NCBI GenBank assembly: GCA_905250125.1
Contig: CAJNOL010000574.1
Coordinates: forward strand, 1-64,000
Direction: 5' to 3'
Length of the DNA: 64,000 bases
Source of the DNA: Rotaria sordida
Taxonomy: Eukaryota > Rotifera > Eurotatoria > Philodinida > Philodinidae
In this document: one piece after another, positions 12,018 through 23,324 of the stretch
How the letters are laid out: each line of letters opens with the position of its first letter
Position numbering within the stretch: position 1 is the first letter of the stretch
Position numbers and translations under genes: made by a program
Notes under the pieces: generated by a model
Told to the model about the DNA's origin: nothing
The model's database searches: none
Seen by the model: only the letters and a program-made list of their open reading frames with translations

Positions 12018-15000
12018 TCATGGTTGTTCAATATTGAACGGTGATACTAATTTGCATAGTTCTTTATTTTCCATTAATAATTGAATAAACTCTTCTGAAG
12101 TTATTTTTAAATGATCGAGATCTTTGCCTTGATTAAGACGTTCAAGTGATCGTTTTAATTCATTAATAGTACGCGTAGTTTTTTCTCGTTCCTCTTTTCC
12201 ATGAAGTCTCATTGCAATCTATAATAAAATGAAGTTAAATAAACAAAAACAAAATTAATTTTTTACTTACTTTAATCATCCGATCAATTTCTTTTTTACT
12301 AATCAAACCATCTTTATCATGATCATATGTTCGAAAAACATATTTAAGCTTTTCATGTATACTACCCTTAGAAGTTAATGCAAAACCAATTAAAAATTCA
12401 CGTTGATCTAATAGGTAAATATAGGAAAAAAAAAAGATGCTAGGATAATTTCTGCAAGATTAAAATATGAAACACAACATAGCTGTTATTTGCACCTTCA
12501 AAAAGAGAATTACCAAAGTGCCCATCATGGTCTAGAGAAGGGAAATGGATTCAAATTTCTGCCTCATATACTTCAACACTTTTTCTGGTTCGCTCTCCAA
12601 AACACTGTTGAAAATAGTTCCCTAAAGAAGTTTAATTTCTTCTATATCAAGCTATCACGTAAGATGTCCGAAAGTGAGTCTTCGTAGAGTTAGTTATATA
12701 GGATTTATTTATGATGTGTCCAAGTCGATTGAAAATTCTACAAAAACATCGAAGACAAAAACACTGGTCAGTACGACTTCTCAGGAAACACATTGTCCTG
12801 ATATGCCTGTGGTACTAGTATTGCCTACTGAAAACTTGCGTCAATATCAACCAATCTTATCGCCAACCATGCTACTTTTTATATAGTTCTATAGCGCTTT
12901 TCGAGCGCTTTAAAGTGATGTAAAATATCGTGGAAAAAGCACCGACCACACAATATAATTCCAAGGACACTCTTTTCTAGACAGTTTTATGATTTGTTTT
13001 TTTTGTACAGGGTGGTCCATAAGTAGCTTTACGATAAAAAATTTAAATATTTTTGCTGCAGCTCAGTGAAATGGACTGATACTTTGGTTAGTGGTAGAAG
13101 TTTATTCAAAGTTTTTTTTCTCTGCACATGAGTAATGTAAACAAATATTTGTGTTAAGTGTTATTAGTTTAGATGCTAGAATTCGTGTTCACTAACTAAA
13201 ATGTAAAACTGAAGTTCTTTTGACACTGAATCGCCAACTTCTTTGCAAAAAAAAATCAGTGTTCTCTAAATTTGCTCTATATGCATTAATGTTATATCAT
13301 TCATAAAATTTGTTTTGATTTAATTTTGTTATTCTCTTATAGATGACAACTAAAAATTATCTATCGAATCCTTCACATGTATTTTTCTTACTTATCAACA
13401 AGTAAAATTTCTTTAGTGAGGCTAAGAATAATATTTAATACAAGTATTTGTTTATATTATTCATATGAAGAAAAAAAAATCTTTGAATAAACGTCTATCA
13501 CTAACCAAAGTATCAGCCTTTTCGACTGAGCTGTAGCGAAGATATTCAAATTTTTTATCGTAAAGCTATTTATAGATCACCCTGTGTTTAGTGGATTTCA
13601 ATTAAAAAAATATGATTTGAATAAAACTAATATGATATTCTGAACCAGCATTCAAAACTGACTGCAGTTACGTGAATTGCATGAAGATTCTGTTCTTATT
13701 ATTTACTCATCTGTTATTTGAAGCTTTACTATCGTTTTATACTCTTAGAACTTGATTCTCATTGTTAAAATAATTTTTGGATGAAATTCATTGATAGGAG
13801 AACCAGGATTGGATTTTTCGACGAAAAAAAATTTTTGATATACGCGTACGTCCACTCAGTTTTAGATGCTGATTCAGAATAATCTATCATCCAAATTGTA
13901 TTTTTCTAATCCAAATCTGCTAAATACCAATCAAAAAAACCCATAAAATCATGTATCAAGAATAGTCACCTTGGAATATCTTTGTGTAGTTAGAGTTTAT
14001 TCCTCGATATTTTTGTACTCTTTTAAAGCGCTCAAAAAGTATTATCAAATTATATGAAAACTAGTTCCGCAAGTGATCATATACTGTGAGTGAAAAGTCT
14101 CGTACTACTTTTTTGCTTTGAGTCATGTATTAAAACTATACAACATCAATTTAATTTGATTACGTGCCTGTATAGTAGAGATCAAGTACTATACATATAT
14201 ACACCTGCTTCGTACGAAAAACACTTGAATATAAGATACAACAAAAACAAACAAACTTCAATGCTGAAAAAAAATGACATAAAAAATATAAAATGATATT
14301 GTTGTTATAAGTTCCAGTGGTTTCAGTAAAGTGCAAGTAATTTAAAAATCAAGTAACATTTTTTTTTCTTTGATATTTTTACATGATTCGATAGACAAAA
14401 CTGTCTATATTGAATTTTTTTTTAAAGTTCTTTTTTTTGGAATAAATTTACAAAAAACTACGCAAAGAATGTACAAAAATTTGTCTTTTCTTATATGAAA
14501 AACAAATTGTCGACTTTTCATATAAAAAATATAATCGAGCTCTACCGAACCATGTAGAAATATCAAAGGAAAAAAATATTACTTGATTTTTGAATTGCAG
14601 TTTACTGAAACCACTGGAACTTATAAGAATAATATCATTTTATATTTTTTATGTCATTTTTTTTTCAGTATTGAAGTTTGTTTGTTCTTGTCATATTTTA
14701 TATTCAAGAGTTTTTCGTACGAAATACGTGTATACATATCTATATGGTACTTAACCTCTACTATACAGGCATGTAATCAAATTAAACTAATGCTGTGTAG
14801 TTTTAATACATGACTCAAAATAAACAAGTGATACGACATTTCTGACTCACATTGCACATATCTCATGAACGGATTACGTTAGAGAATTGAAATTTTGGCT
14901 ATGAAAAGATCTCATTGAACACTCACTCTAATAAAAAATTCAGTTCTCAACACAGTTCCTGTTGTTCAGGAGATCTTCCACAAAAAATCAGGGATGCAAC

Positions 15001-16693
15001 AGATCAGTATTTATCTACATCAACATTGTCAATTTTTCGGATGAAAACTACCAAATCCAGTCAAATCTTTGTGTTAATTATAATCAGTTTTATTCGCTCT
15101 ATTTAATACTGATACCATATTTACCAAAACTTACGTAGGATTTGGTAGGTTTTCATCCCGAAAATATACAATCTTTATGCAGATAAAAAAAGGATTTTTT
15201 GCGCCCCTCATTTTCTCGAAGATCTCCTGAATAACAGAAACTGTGCAGAGAGCTGATTTTTTTTCATTAGAGTAAACGTGTACTGGTGGTATTTGTTAAC
15301 TCGTCAATAGTTCATCCATTTGGGCTCATTTTTTTTCTGTAACACAGAATTATGATATCTACTCACAGTAAAAATTTCAAGTCAAATCTATATATCCTTG
15401 ATAAGATATAAGTGTAACAAAAAAATCATAAAAAGTATGCTTTTGTTGACATAGTACCTTCAGAAAAATTTCAATATCTCGAAAATCGAACAATATTTTT
15501 TCAAACAGTTTGCGTCAAAACTCTTACAACTCTTCCCTCTACAACATATCTTAAATTGAACAAAATCCGATAATCTGAATTGAGCAAGTTCAGTCGTGAC
15601 TTATATGAACTGGCTCAGTGTTGCAACCAATACCGGAAAACGGTCAAGGTTTACTAGTGTCCATGACAGAGTCCGCAAAGAAAAATGTAGTAGACCGTTT
15701 ATAATAAGTCAATATTCATGAAAATACACCTCACATATTTTATCTAGTCACTTCACTATCAGGTTCTATGATAGAAAACAAATGAAACCACCGTTCGTCA
15801 TTATAATTTATGACATATTTACTTCCATTTTGGACGATTTCATGTGTGTTTCTATTCTACTATCAACATGTAACAAGAGTATGATACTTTGAATCTATTT
15901 TATTTCAGGCTATATGATATTAAACTCCAAAAAGTTAATAGCTTCTGATGGTTTAAGTAATACTGGAGCCAAGTGAAGTATTGTGTCTTTATTATCAGAC
16001 AATCTTATATGAAATGAACAAAAACTAATACATTCCAGACAAATGTCAATACTCGACTCTGTATAGTTAAGAATTTACAAAAAAATAACTTTGACCTAGT
16101 CTTTAAGTAAGCTGAAGTGTGGAGTCTTTGTTGTTTCCTTTTTGGCAACTTTATTATGCAGTTCACGGACCATGCCCAGTAATTAGTGTAGTGATTTAGT
16201 GTAAGATATGACTCATGACGGTCTACCGGCCGGTCTGGTCCGGTCTGACTGCTTTCGAGCAGTGTCGATGCCAGTCTATAAAAAAACCTTACCCGTTGCA
16301 ACACTGAACTGGCTCATAAATTATATATCTGTAGGCGGATCGATCTCCTTCTTTATTCGATCAAAACTTAACACATACCAACAATACCATCATTATTTTC
16401 GTCAAATGCTTTATGAATTTCATTTGCTTGTTTTTGAAGTTGTTCGTCTTTACCTGAATTTATACTTCGTAAGAAATTTACTGTATCTGCCTTAGAAATT
16501 TTTCTATCTGGGCAAGCAGCCTAAATATTGAAATTCATCAATATTATGAATAAATCAAAATGAAAACAAGACAAACCATAAGTTTGCTATACCAAAGTCG
16601 AACGTTTTCATGATCAAGTTTTGTTACATTTGAAATAAATTCTATATCTTCTTTAGTTAATTCTGCTATTGATTGTGATGTGTTGGATCCCAT
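12018..16693 (-). CDS. Neuronal-calcium-sensor-like EF-hand protein
   Basis: Four exons read on the minus strand: 16577-16693, 16379-16520, 12271-12407 and 12018-12218. They join in phase to give 198 aa, the normal size for the frequenin/recoverin family. Starts MGSNTSQS, a possible N-myristoylation site (Gly2, Ser6). One EF-hand loop is split by the large intron and is canonical when joined (DENNDGIVDQRE). A second is DHDKDGLISKKE, followed by an IDRMIKIAMRL helix as in NCS proteins. The N-terminal third has no canonical calcium loop. Expected role: Ca2+-dependent membrane or effector regulation. Oddities are the 3971-bp third intron (12408-16378) filled with fold-back elements, against a 56-bp first intron, and a diverged C-terminus. 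The family call is reasonably firm; the paralogue is not determinable. Confidence 0.8.
13008..13584. mobile_element. CAGGGTGGTCCATAA MITE (intronic)
   Basis: Ends are CAGGGTGGTCCATAAGTAGC and GCTATTTATAGATCACCCTG. Arms of about 140-190 bp share TTTACGATAAAAAATTT and GATACTTTGGTTAGTG with their complements around 13500-13565. A flanking TA fits the Tc1/mariner type on the left. Sits in the large intron of the calcium-sensor gene. Confidence 0.75.
14086..14850. mobile_element. Long fold-back element (intronic)
   Basis: Two arms of roughly 300 bp (about 14086-14395 and 14535-14850) are inverted copies. Matched blocks include TTTGAGTCATGTATTAAAAC and GTTCCAGTGGTTTCAGTAAA with their complements. 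The ORFs on the arms are mirror products. It would form a long hairpin in the primary transcript. Confidence 0.8.
14923..15274. mobile_element. Fold-back MITE with ACTCTAAT ends (intronic)
   Basis: Arms about 14923-15060 and 15135-15274. They share CAGGAGATCTTC with its complement GAAGATCTCCTG, and GGATGAAAACTACCAAATCC with its complement on the right. The terminus CACTCTAAT is related to the element at 10411. No ORF. Confidence 0.75.
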
Positions 16694-16910
16694 TTTGATA
16701 TCGATGAATATTTTTTTTTCTCTGAAATAAAGATATTTTTGTTTCGTTTTGAAAGAAAAAAGAATAAATAAAAACAGTTCGATCTAGAAATATAAGAAAA
16801 AAAGTTCATTTATAAATATTCATTCGGAAATAATTGTTATTTAATAAAAATATAACAGCTCGATTTTCAGTATAAAACAAAAACAAATTTCAAATCTATT
16901 ACCGTTATCT
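16694..16910. other. Spacer upstream of the calcium-sensor gene
   Basis: About 217 bp of AT-rich sequence between the calcium-sensor start codon and the stop of the next minus-strand ORF. It presumably includes the 5' UTR and promoter, but no clear TATA box or other motif could be assigned. Confidence 0.4.
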
Positions 16911-17112
16911 TCATTTGTCAATTTTTAGATTATAAAATAGATGTATTTCTTTTGTTGAATTGTCAAATGATATTTTGATTGCATACATTGATTTATTGTA
17001 AAGGATTTGCCAGTTTAATTTAATAGCTAAATCCATATTTTCATTGGATAGACTTATGTTTATTTTATGTTCAATTGATTCTGTATCTTTGATTAGGTTT
17101 GAATCATATATT
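16911..17112 (-). CDS. C-terminal fragment of an unknown protein, runs into gap
   Basis: Minus-strand frame open from the gap edge to a stop at 16911-16913, giving 66 residues after IYDSNLIKDTESIEHK. It has balanced composition and looks more coding-like than the surrounding DNA, but I do not recognise a domain. The remainder would lie in the N run. The short piece right of the gap (17980-18063) cannot be joined to it. It could also be chance. Confidence 0.3.
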
Positions 17113-17979
17113 NNNNNNNNNNNNNNNNNNNNNNNNNNNNNNNNNNNNNNNNNNNNNNNNNNNNNNNNNNNNNNNNNNNNNNNNNNNNNNNNNNNNNNNN
17201 NNNNNNNNNNNNNNNNNNNNNNNNNNNNNNNNNNNNNNNNNNNNNNNNNNNNNNNNNNNNNNNNNNNNNNNNNNNNNNNNNNNNNNNNNNNNNNNNNNNN
17301 NNNNNNNNNNNNNNNNNNNNNNNNNNNNNNNNNNNNNNNNNNNNNNNNNNNNNNNNNNNNNNNNNNNNNNNNNNNNNNNNNNNNNNNNNNNNNNNNNNNN
17401 NNNNNNNNNNNNNNNNNNNNNNNNNNNNNNNNNNNNNNNNNNNNNNNNNNNNNNNNNNNNNNNNNNNNNNNNNNNNNNNNNNNNNNNNNNNNNNNNNNNN
17501 NNNNNNNNNNNNNNNNNNNNNNNNNNNNNNNNNNNNNNNNNNNNNNNNNNNNNNNNNNNNNNNNNNNNNNNNNNNNNNNNNNNNNNNNNNNNNNNNNNNN
17601 NNNNNNNNNNNNNNNNNNNNNNNNNNNNNNNNNNNNNNNNNNNNNNNNNNNNNNNNNNNNNNNNNNNNNNNNNNNNNNNNNNNNNNNNNNNNNNNNNNNN
17701 NNNNNNNNNNNNNNNNNNNNNNNNNNNNNNNNNNNNNNNNNNNNNNNNNNNNNNNNNNNNNNNNNNNNNNNNNNNNNNNNNNNNNNNNNNNNNNNNNNNN
17801 NNNNNNNNNNNNNNNNNNNNNNNNNNNNNNNNNNNNNNNNNNNNNNNNNNNNNNNNNNNNNNNNNNNNNNNNNNNNNNNNNNNNNNNNNNNNNNNNNNNN
17901 NNNNNNNNNNNNNNNNNNNNNNNNNNNNNNNNNNNNNNNNNNNNNNNNNNNNNNNNNNNNNNNNNNNNNNNNNNNNNNN
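17113..17979. other. Assembly gap (867 N)
   Basis: Run of 867 Ns. The non-round length suggests an estimated gap size. ORFs reported across it on both strands are artefacts. Confidence 0.99.
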
Positions 17980-18987
17980 GGAATAATATCGATTCCTATT
18001 CTGTATCTTGGGGTACCAGATCGACTGCTCATGCTCATATATATCCCAGCTATTTTGTCTTAGAAACGTTTTTTAAAAATTTTTGCTGAGAACTTGGGAG
18101 TACGTCTCCGTAAAAATGATATCATCTAACTCAGTTTTTCACACTCTTTCGAATGATGTAATTTTTATTATGCGAACATGAAATCGAAAATTTTTGGAAC
18201 CAGTTAATATGATATCATTTGAATACATTATTATAGTGATTTATAACTTACTAACCTGTAAATACAATACAATGTTTTGCATTTCGAATCCAATCAGCTA
18301 CTTGATCTCATTTTGTATCAAGTACATCCAATCAATCGACATATTCTTTTTTAAATACAAAACTAATAAAAATAAAATCTAAAATCAGATATTTATCTAT
18401 AAACAATATATATATATCATTGATCAAGTCAATTCTCCATAATGTACTCAAACTTGAACTGCTTAATCAAAAAAAAAAGAAAAAAACAAAGTATCGTTTA
18501 CATTAAAAACAAATGTGGATGAATGTGTATTTCAATCGGTTGATAGCACCTAAGCAACATCAAAATATGTTATCTATAGAAAAGATTAAAAAAAAACTAA
18601 CAACAAGAATAATCAAATCGACAATAATATCTACAAGGACACAACTAGTCACGCTGTGAGTTACACATTAAAAAAAAGCTGGCTAAATATCTCTTTCTAT
18701 ACATATAATTTTTTTTTTGTTTTAATACACACAAAACAAAAGTAATGCATCAATAGATACGACAATATATAGAAAGCATTTATATCTGTGCAAAAAATGT
18801 GCCTTTCAAAATAAATAAAACAAAAAAAAAAAAAGAAATGATTATGATTCTTTTCTAATTAACTATGTTGTGACGAACATGTCAATTCAGATTCAATTGA
18901 TATCATTAAATGAGATGAACTACTGTTGTTACTTTGTATGAACGAATTTGATGATAAACTTGTAACATTTACTTGATAATTCATTTA
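17980..18987. other. AT-rich intergenic stretch
   Basis: Contains A- and T-homopolymers and TATA microsatellite fragments. I see no gene, RNA or mobile element that can be supported. It lies between the gap and the SMAD4-like pseudogene. Confidence 0.5.
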
Positions 18988-19773
18988 ATTAAATGAATCA
19001 TCAAGTAATTTAAGTGCATGATAAATTTGTATTTCAATCCAACATAGAATTTCTTTTATTGATTATCTAAAAATAATACATACAAAAAAACAAACCAAAA
19101 GAAAACAATCAATATTTTCAATTAATAAAAATCTCATCTTGAATAATCCAGTCACCATCCTTTTACAAAACTAAAACTTTATACACATAAACAGCTTAAA
19201 TCATCAACATTTAAACTAGCTGATGATGATCTTGTTTGACCATAAATTTGTTATTATATTCGAGCATGTAATGTCATTTTAACATATTGTTCCATTTGAG
19301 AAAAACATTGTTGTAAATCAACTACATAAGAAATTAATTTTGCAAAAAAAAAAATCTTTTATTTTAAAATACTTTTATACAAGCTTGTCGATAAATTTTA
19401 TGAACAGCATCATCTGGTGCACGACCAGCTTCACTACCAAGATAATATGATTGAAGAAAAACGGTTTGTTTACTATTACATTGTATTCATACATCACCTT
19501 CATTTCGATATTCAACACGAATACCTTTACCAAAATGTAATTTACAAAAAAAAAATACTTTACCATTTTTCTTTAGTGTTATTGTTGAAATAGCCATATC
19601 CGTTCCACCATCAATAGTCACTTCTTTATATGTATCGTGGATTTTAAATGTTTCACCAACTTGAATATCAGGTTCATAATAAGTTGTAGTACACCAATAT
19701 TTATCAAAATTATTTATTAATGTTAATGGTTGAATTAATAGTGCACTCGTTGGAACAATCGAATGTTGTTGCC
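18988..19773 (-). pseudogene. SMAD4-like MH2-domain pseudogene
   Basis: Read on the minus strand, four exon-like blocks match the co-SMAD MH2 domain in order. The first block (about 19560-19773) has YWCTTTYYEPDIQVGETFK. The second (about 19375-19540) has GKGIRVEYRNEGDV, then a TGA where Trp is expected, then [20 protein letters not shown]. The third (about 19145-19310) has DLQQCFSQMEQ, later LNVDDLSCLC, a stop, and SFVKGW. The last (about 18988-19066) has SIKEILCWIEIQIYHALKLL. At least four in-frame stops fall in conserved positions (the Trp; before SFSFVKGW; after SFVKGW; the Gln before SIKE), and a 5' splice site near 19145 is lost. A short exon-like piece at about 19826-19870 may be linker. 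SMAD4 is the shared TGF-beta/BMP transcription partner; this copy cannot make the MH2 fold. The MH1 domain was not found. Confidence 0.85.
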
Positions 19774-21997
19774 CTGAAAAATATAATAAATAATAAATTC
19801 AGGTAATATTTCTGGAATGACTTACATAAACTAGTTGTAGTTAATGTTGTTTGTGCCCTTAAAGGAACATATCCCTCTTCAAAGAAAACATTTCTATTAA
19901 TAAATTCTACGAAACTAGTTCCAGAAGCACTTCAATACTGGATAGAAAAATGGATGAAATTTTCTCTCTACATGTACTGATAGCAAAAATAGTACTCTGT
20001 ATTTTATCATTCTTCAAATAATATCTTAATAATAGAGTTTCGATAAAAGTTGTTCGTTATGATATGTGATGATTACGCTCAAGCTTATTTCAAAGACAAA
20101 AAAACTGTTAGAGCAACCCTTATGGAATTAAAATATACAACACAATTCAGCTGTTTTTGCTAACTATATGAGCATTATTTTGTGAAACTCACATATATTT
20201 CCGGAGAAAATAGTAATTCTAAGTTTTAAGTCGAAGTTTTTGCCACTCGCTCCTCCTCTCTCCGTTACAGATAGGCCTCAGCATCCAGACGCTCCCATTA
20301 CAGACTTTGGTATCAGGGATTAAGGATGTTGAGCGAAATTAATAAGAAGACTTAGAAGATTCCCTAACATAAAACTTTTCTTAAATTTTTAATGGCTACA
20401 ATACGTTGTTCAATATTCTAAAGAAAGCAATTTCTGATTTTTGTGCAAATAAATGATTATAATATTCTGATCAAGGATCATGTTTTGATTTGACAGAATT
20501 GCCATATGATCAACTCGAAAAACTAAAGTAATTAAATGCTAACTTTCTGAACTAATTAATATTACTCTGTCGGAGTCCATAGAGATAGATAATATATTGT
20601 TGAAAAATTTTTCTTGCTGAATATACTTGTTTAAGTATTAGTATTCTATCACCGAATGATGTTGATGTAGATTTATGAAATTTTCATATTTATTTTTAAA
20701 TCGATATTTAATAAAACAATAAATGATTCATAAAAAAAAAATCCGTCATCATCAACTTTAAATGCATTAAAATTTTTTGTTGAAGGATAAAAAAATTTTT
20801 CTTTTAATTATCTTCATATGCCACTAATTATATTCATTTCTATTAAATAATCACAGATTGATTAGCAATAGCCGTTTATTAATTGATAAAAATATTATAG
20901 AAAATAAATTTCAATTGAATTCAAATGATATTCATTTACTCATATAATTAGGCTTACTTTTATCAAAATAAATCAGTCAATATTGATTGCCAGTATCGAA
21001 TTTAGTATTATTTATAACATGTTTAGAAAAAGGTTGACATACACTTTTACGAATATTACCATGATGAACATATCAAGAGGTACCGATGGATGAATTTCGA
21101 TTAAGAACTATGGAAGAAAAAAGAATGTTGATTTAGATTTGTTTATCATATTCATGGTTTTATTGCAGCAAGTTTAGCATATATTATTGATACATCTACG
21201 AGTTCTATTTTAAAAATAGAACTAGAAAAAATTTACAAAAAAAATCCTATCTGTATATAGATTTTTTTAGTTATGTTATTTACGTCTATATCTACAAAAT
21301 AAAATATAATGTAAATATACATTGTGGCTATTGTCGTACCCTGTTGTATACTCAACTAGACGAAAAGTTTTCCTTTTTTTCTTTGTAAGCTCAATAAAAA
21401 AAAAGTAACATTAAATAATATCATACTTCATCGCACATGCTGTTTATGATATATATTGATAACTGCACTGTGGATCTCATATATGAAATCGATGATTACA
21501 ATCATAATTCAATGTTTTTCAGCTCTTCTTCATCTTGATGTTGTCATGAAGTTCAAACAAGCGCTACGCTATATTTTATTTTCTTTAATGAATCGATAAT
21601 ATATTATTCTACTGAACACGTTTTTATACGAAATAATCTGTTAGTTTATAGTAAATACATATATTCAACATTTTAACATCATATGTCTGCTCTAACAAGC
21701 TTTTGTCTTTCAATTCTTTAACGCTTATTGAATAGAGCAAATAAACATGGTCTTTTTTTGTTCATTAACTTTTATATGAAATTATGAAAAATCAAAGAAA
21801 AAAATACATAATGACATCACACCGATACAGAAAAACAAGCGAAAGTCTACCATAATTCAAATTAAAATAAGCAATTAGAAGGAAATAAAGGAAAGAAAAG
21901 CATAAACTAGATTTCACTAAGTACAAAAATATTTCTTTCATGCTAGAACCGCTGTAGTTTTCGTATCTTTGATTTTTTGATTAGCTATTGAAAGCTT
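19774..21997. other. Intergenic region
   Basis: Apart from a possible SMAD4-linker exon remnant at 19826-19870 and the dispersed repeat at 20188-20320, I see no coding sequence in these 2.2 kb. A/T-rich homopolymers are frequent. Confidence 0.5.
20188..20320 (+). repeat. Dispersed repeat, copy 2
   Basis: Related to 7665-7800 through ACTCACATATATT, GAAAATAGT, AGTTTTAAGTCGAAGTTTT and a following C/T-rich block. The preceding AACACAATTCAGCTGTT also resembles AACACAACATAGCTGTT at about 12472, so the repeat may be longer or composite. Confidence 0.5.
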
Positions 21998-22757
21998 TTA
22001 ATAGGAGTATGATAAACTGTATGATTCGTATGATGCACCGCCGGCTCCTTCAGCATTTTGACCTAGTTATGAATGTATACAATTTAATAATCATATCTAT
22101 AAAATGATAACGTTCATTGGAAGAAATATTTACCAGGGAATTGATGAAATTCTCCTTGATCAAAGGTATCAATAAGGTTGGTATCAGCAACAAGGAAAGC
22201 AGCATTAGCTTCACCATCAACACCAGATGAGAAGCTTGATGATTCGAATGATGATGACCTGAGTCTACCACCAAGAGCAAGACCAGCATCAACAACTTCA
22301 GCACCTCCAGTAACAAGGCCAGCACCTCCAGCAATAAGACCAGCACCACCTGCCAAGCCTGATGAAGCACCGAATGATTCTTGACTGTATCCGGTTGCAC
22401 TATAACTAACATAACCGGAAGGTGACTATAAAAAGAACAAGATGGTTATTGAAACAAAAAACCAAGAATATTATGACCAACATACGATATTTTCAACAAT
22501 ACCAGCAGCACGAGCTTGTGCAACAAGTGAAGCAGCATCAAGAAGAGTAGCGCTGTATGTTTGAATGTAAACAGCTGAATTAGCTTGGACAACACCAAGA
22601 CGATGGCATTGATGGACAATGCGAACTGGAGCTGTTTCGTATTGGATAATAATATTGCGTGGAGCTGGATATGGTCGAACAGTAGCAGCACGTTGAACAA
22701 TGGTACGTCGTCTAGCTTGTGGTCCATATGAAATCCAACGTTCGATGATGATGTCAG
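21998..22757 (-). CDS. Small cytoskeletal-type protein (alveolin/IMCp-like?), 5' incomplete
   Basis: Three exons on the minus strand: 22486-22757, 22134-22425 and 21998-22062, joined in phase through GT-AG introns, about 209 codons. The first visible exon encodes ERWISYGPQARRRTIVQRA, then PRNIIIQYE and CHRLGVVQANSAVYIQTY. This layout resembles the Pro/Val-rich alveolin or IMCp-type cytoskeletal proteins, but only loosely. The second exon is Gly/Ala/Ser-rich (repeated LxxGGAG). The protein ends SYESYSLSYSY, a Tyr/Ser-rich tail. The start is missing: the first visible exon lacks one base of its first codon, and immediately beyond the next donor-like site (22818) lies a telomere-like hairpin. 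The gene may be 5'-truncated by that repeat, or its first exon may lie further away. Confidence 0.55.
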
Positions 22758-22815
22758 CTAATGTGAATGATTAATATGATAGAAACACTAGAAGAAAATG
22801 AAAAGAAACTACTAA

Positions 22816-22878
22816 CGTGGTTATGGGTGTGGGTGTTTTTCTTTCCACTGACACTTACACTCACACCCACACCCTTTT
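22816..22878. repeat. Telomere-like fold-back element C
   Basis: Arm TTATGGGTGTGGGTG (about 22820-22834), spacer of about 20 bp (minus strand GGAAAGAAAAAC), then complementary arm ACACTCACACCCACACCC. It abuts the exon/intron border of the gene at 21998-22757. Confidence 0.75.
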
Positions 22879-23324
22879 TTTTATTTAGATTTATCAGATA
22901 AGCAAATAAATGGTAAGTTTTATTCTTTGAATAAATTTATGCATTTCTCTTTTTTAGGTTGGTGTAAAGTGAGCAACGTATTAGAAACCCTTTAAGGATA
23001 TATGCTTTTCATATTACCCTCAAAGAGTTTAGTATTCTACTCCTTTTTCTTCACAGTATGAGCAGACGAGTATCATATAGATGTCTCTATCTTTCAATAG
23101 TCCTAGAAAAAATTAATGACATCGACTTGCATTTATGTTTATCGTGATTCGATAATCGCTTGGTTGCACAAACCTTTTCGTTTCACGAATAAAAGCAAAA
23201 AAAAAAAAAGAAAAGAAACAGATTAGTATGCAAGTAATGATAACGACTCATTTTTTTATGCACATATTTGCACATGGTTGTCCTTGAGCGTTGTTCATAA
23301 TAGTCTTATCAATAAAAATATTAA

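Noticed and set aside
16911-18063. ORFs of 295-375 codons across the N run
   Set aside because: Made of undetermined bases; only the real sequence at the left edge is listed.
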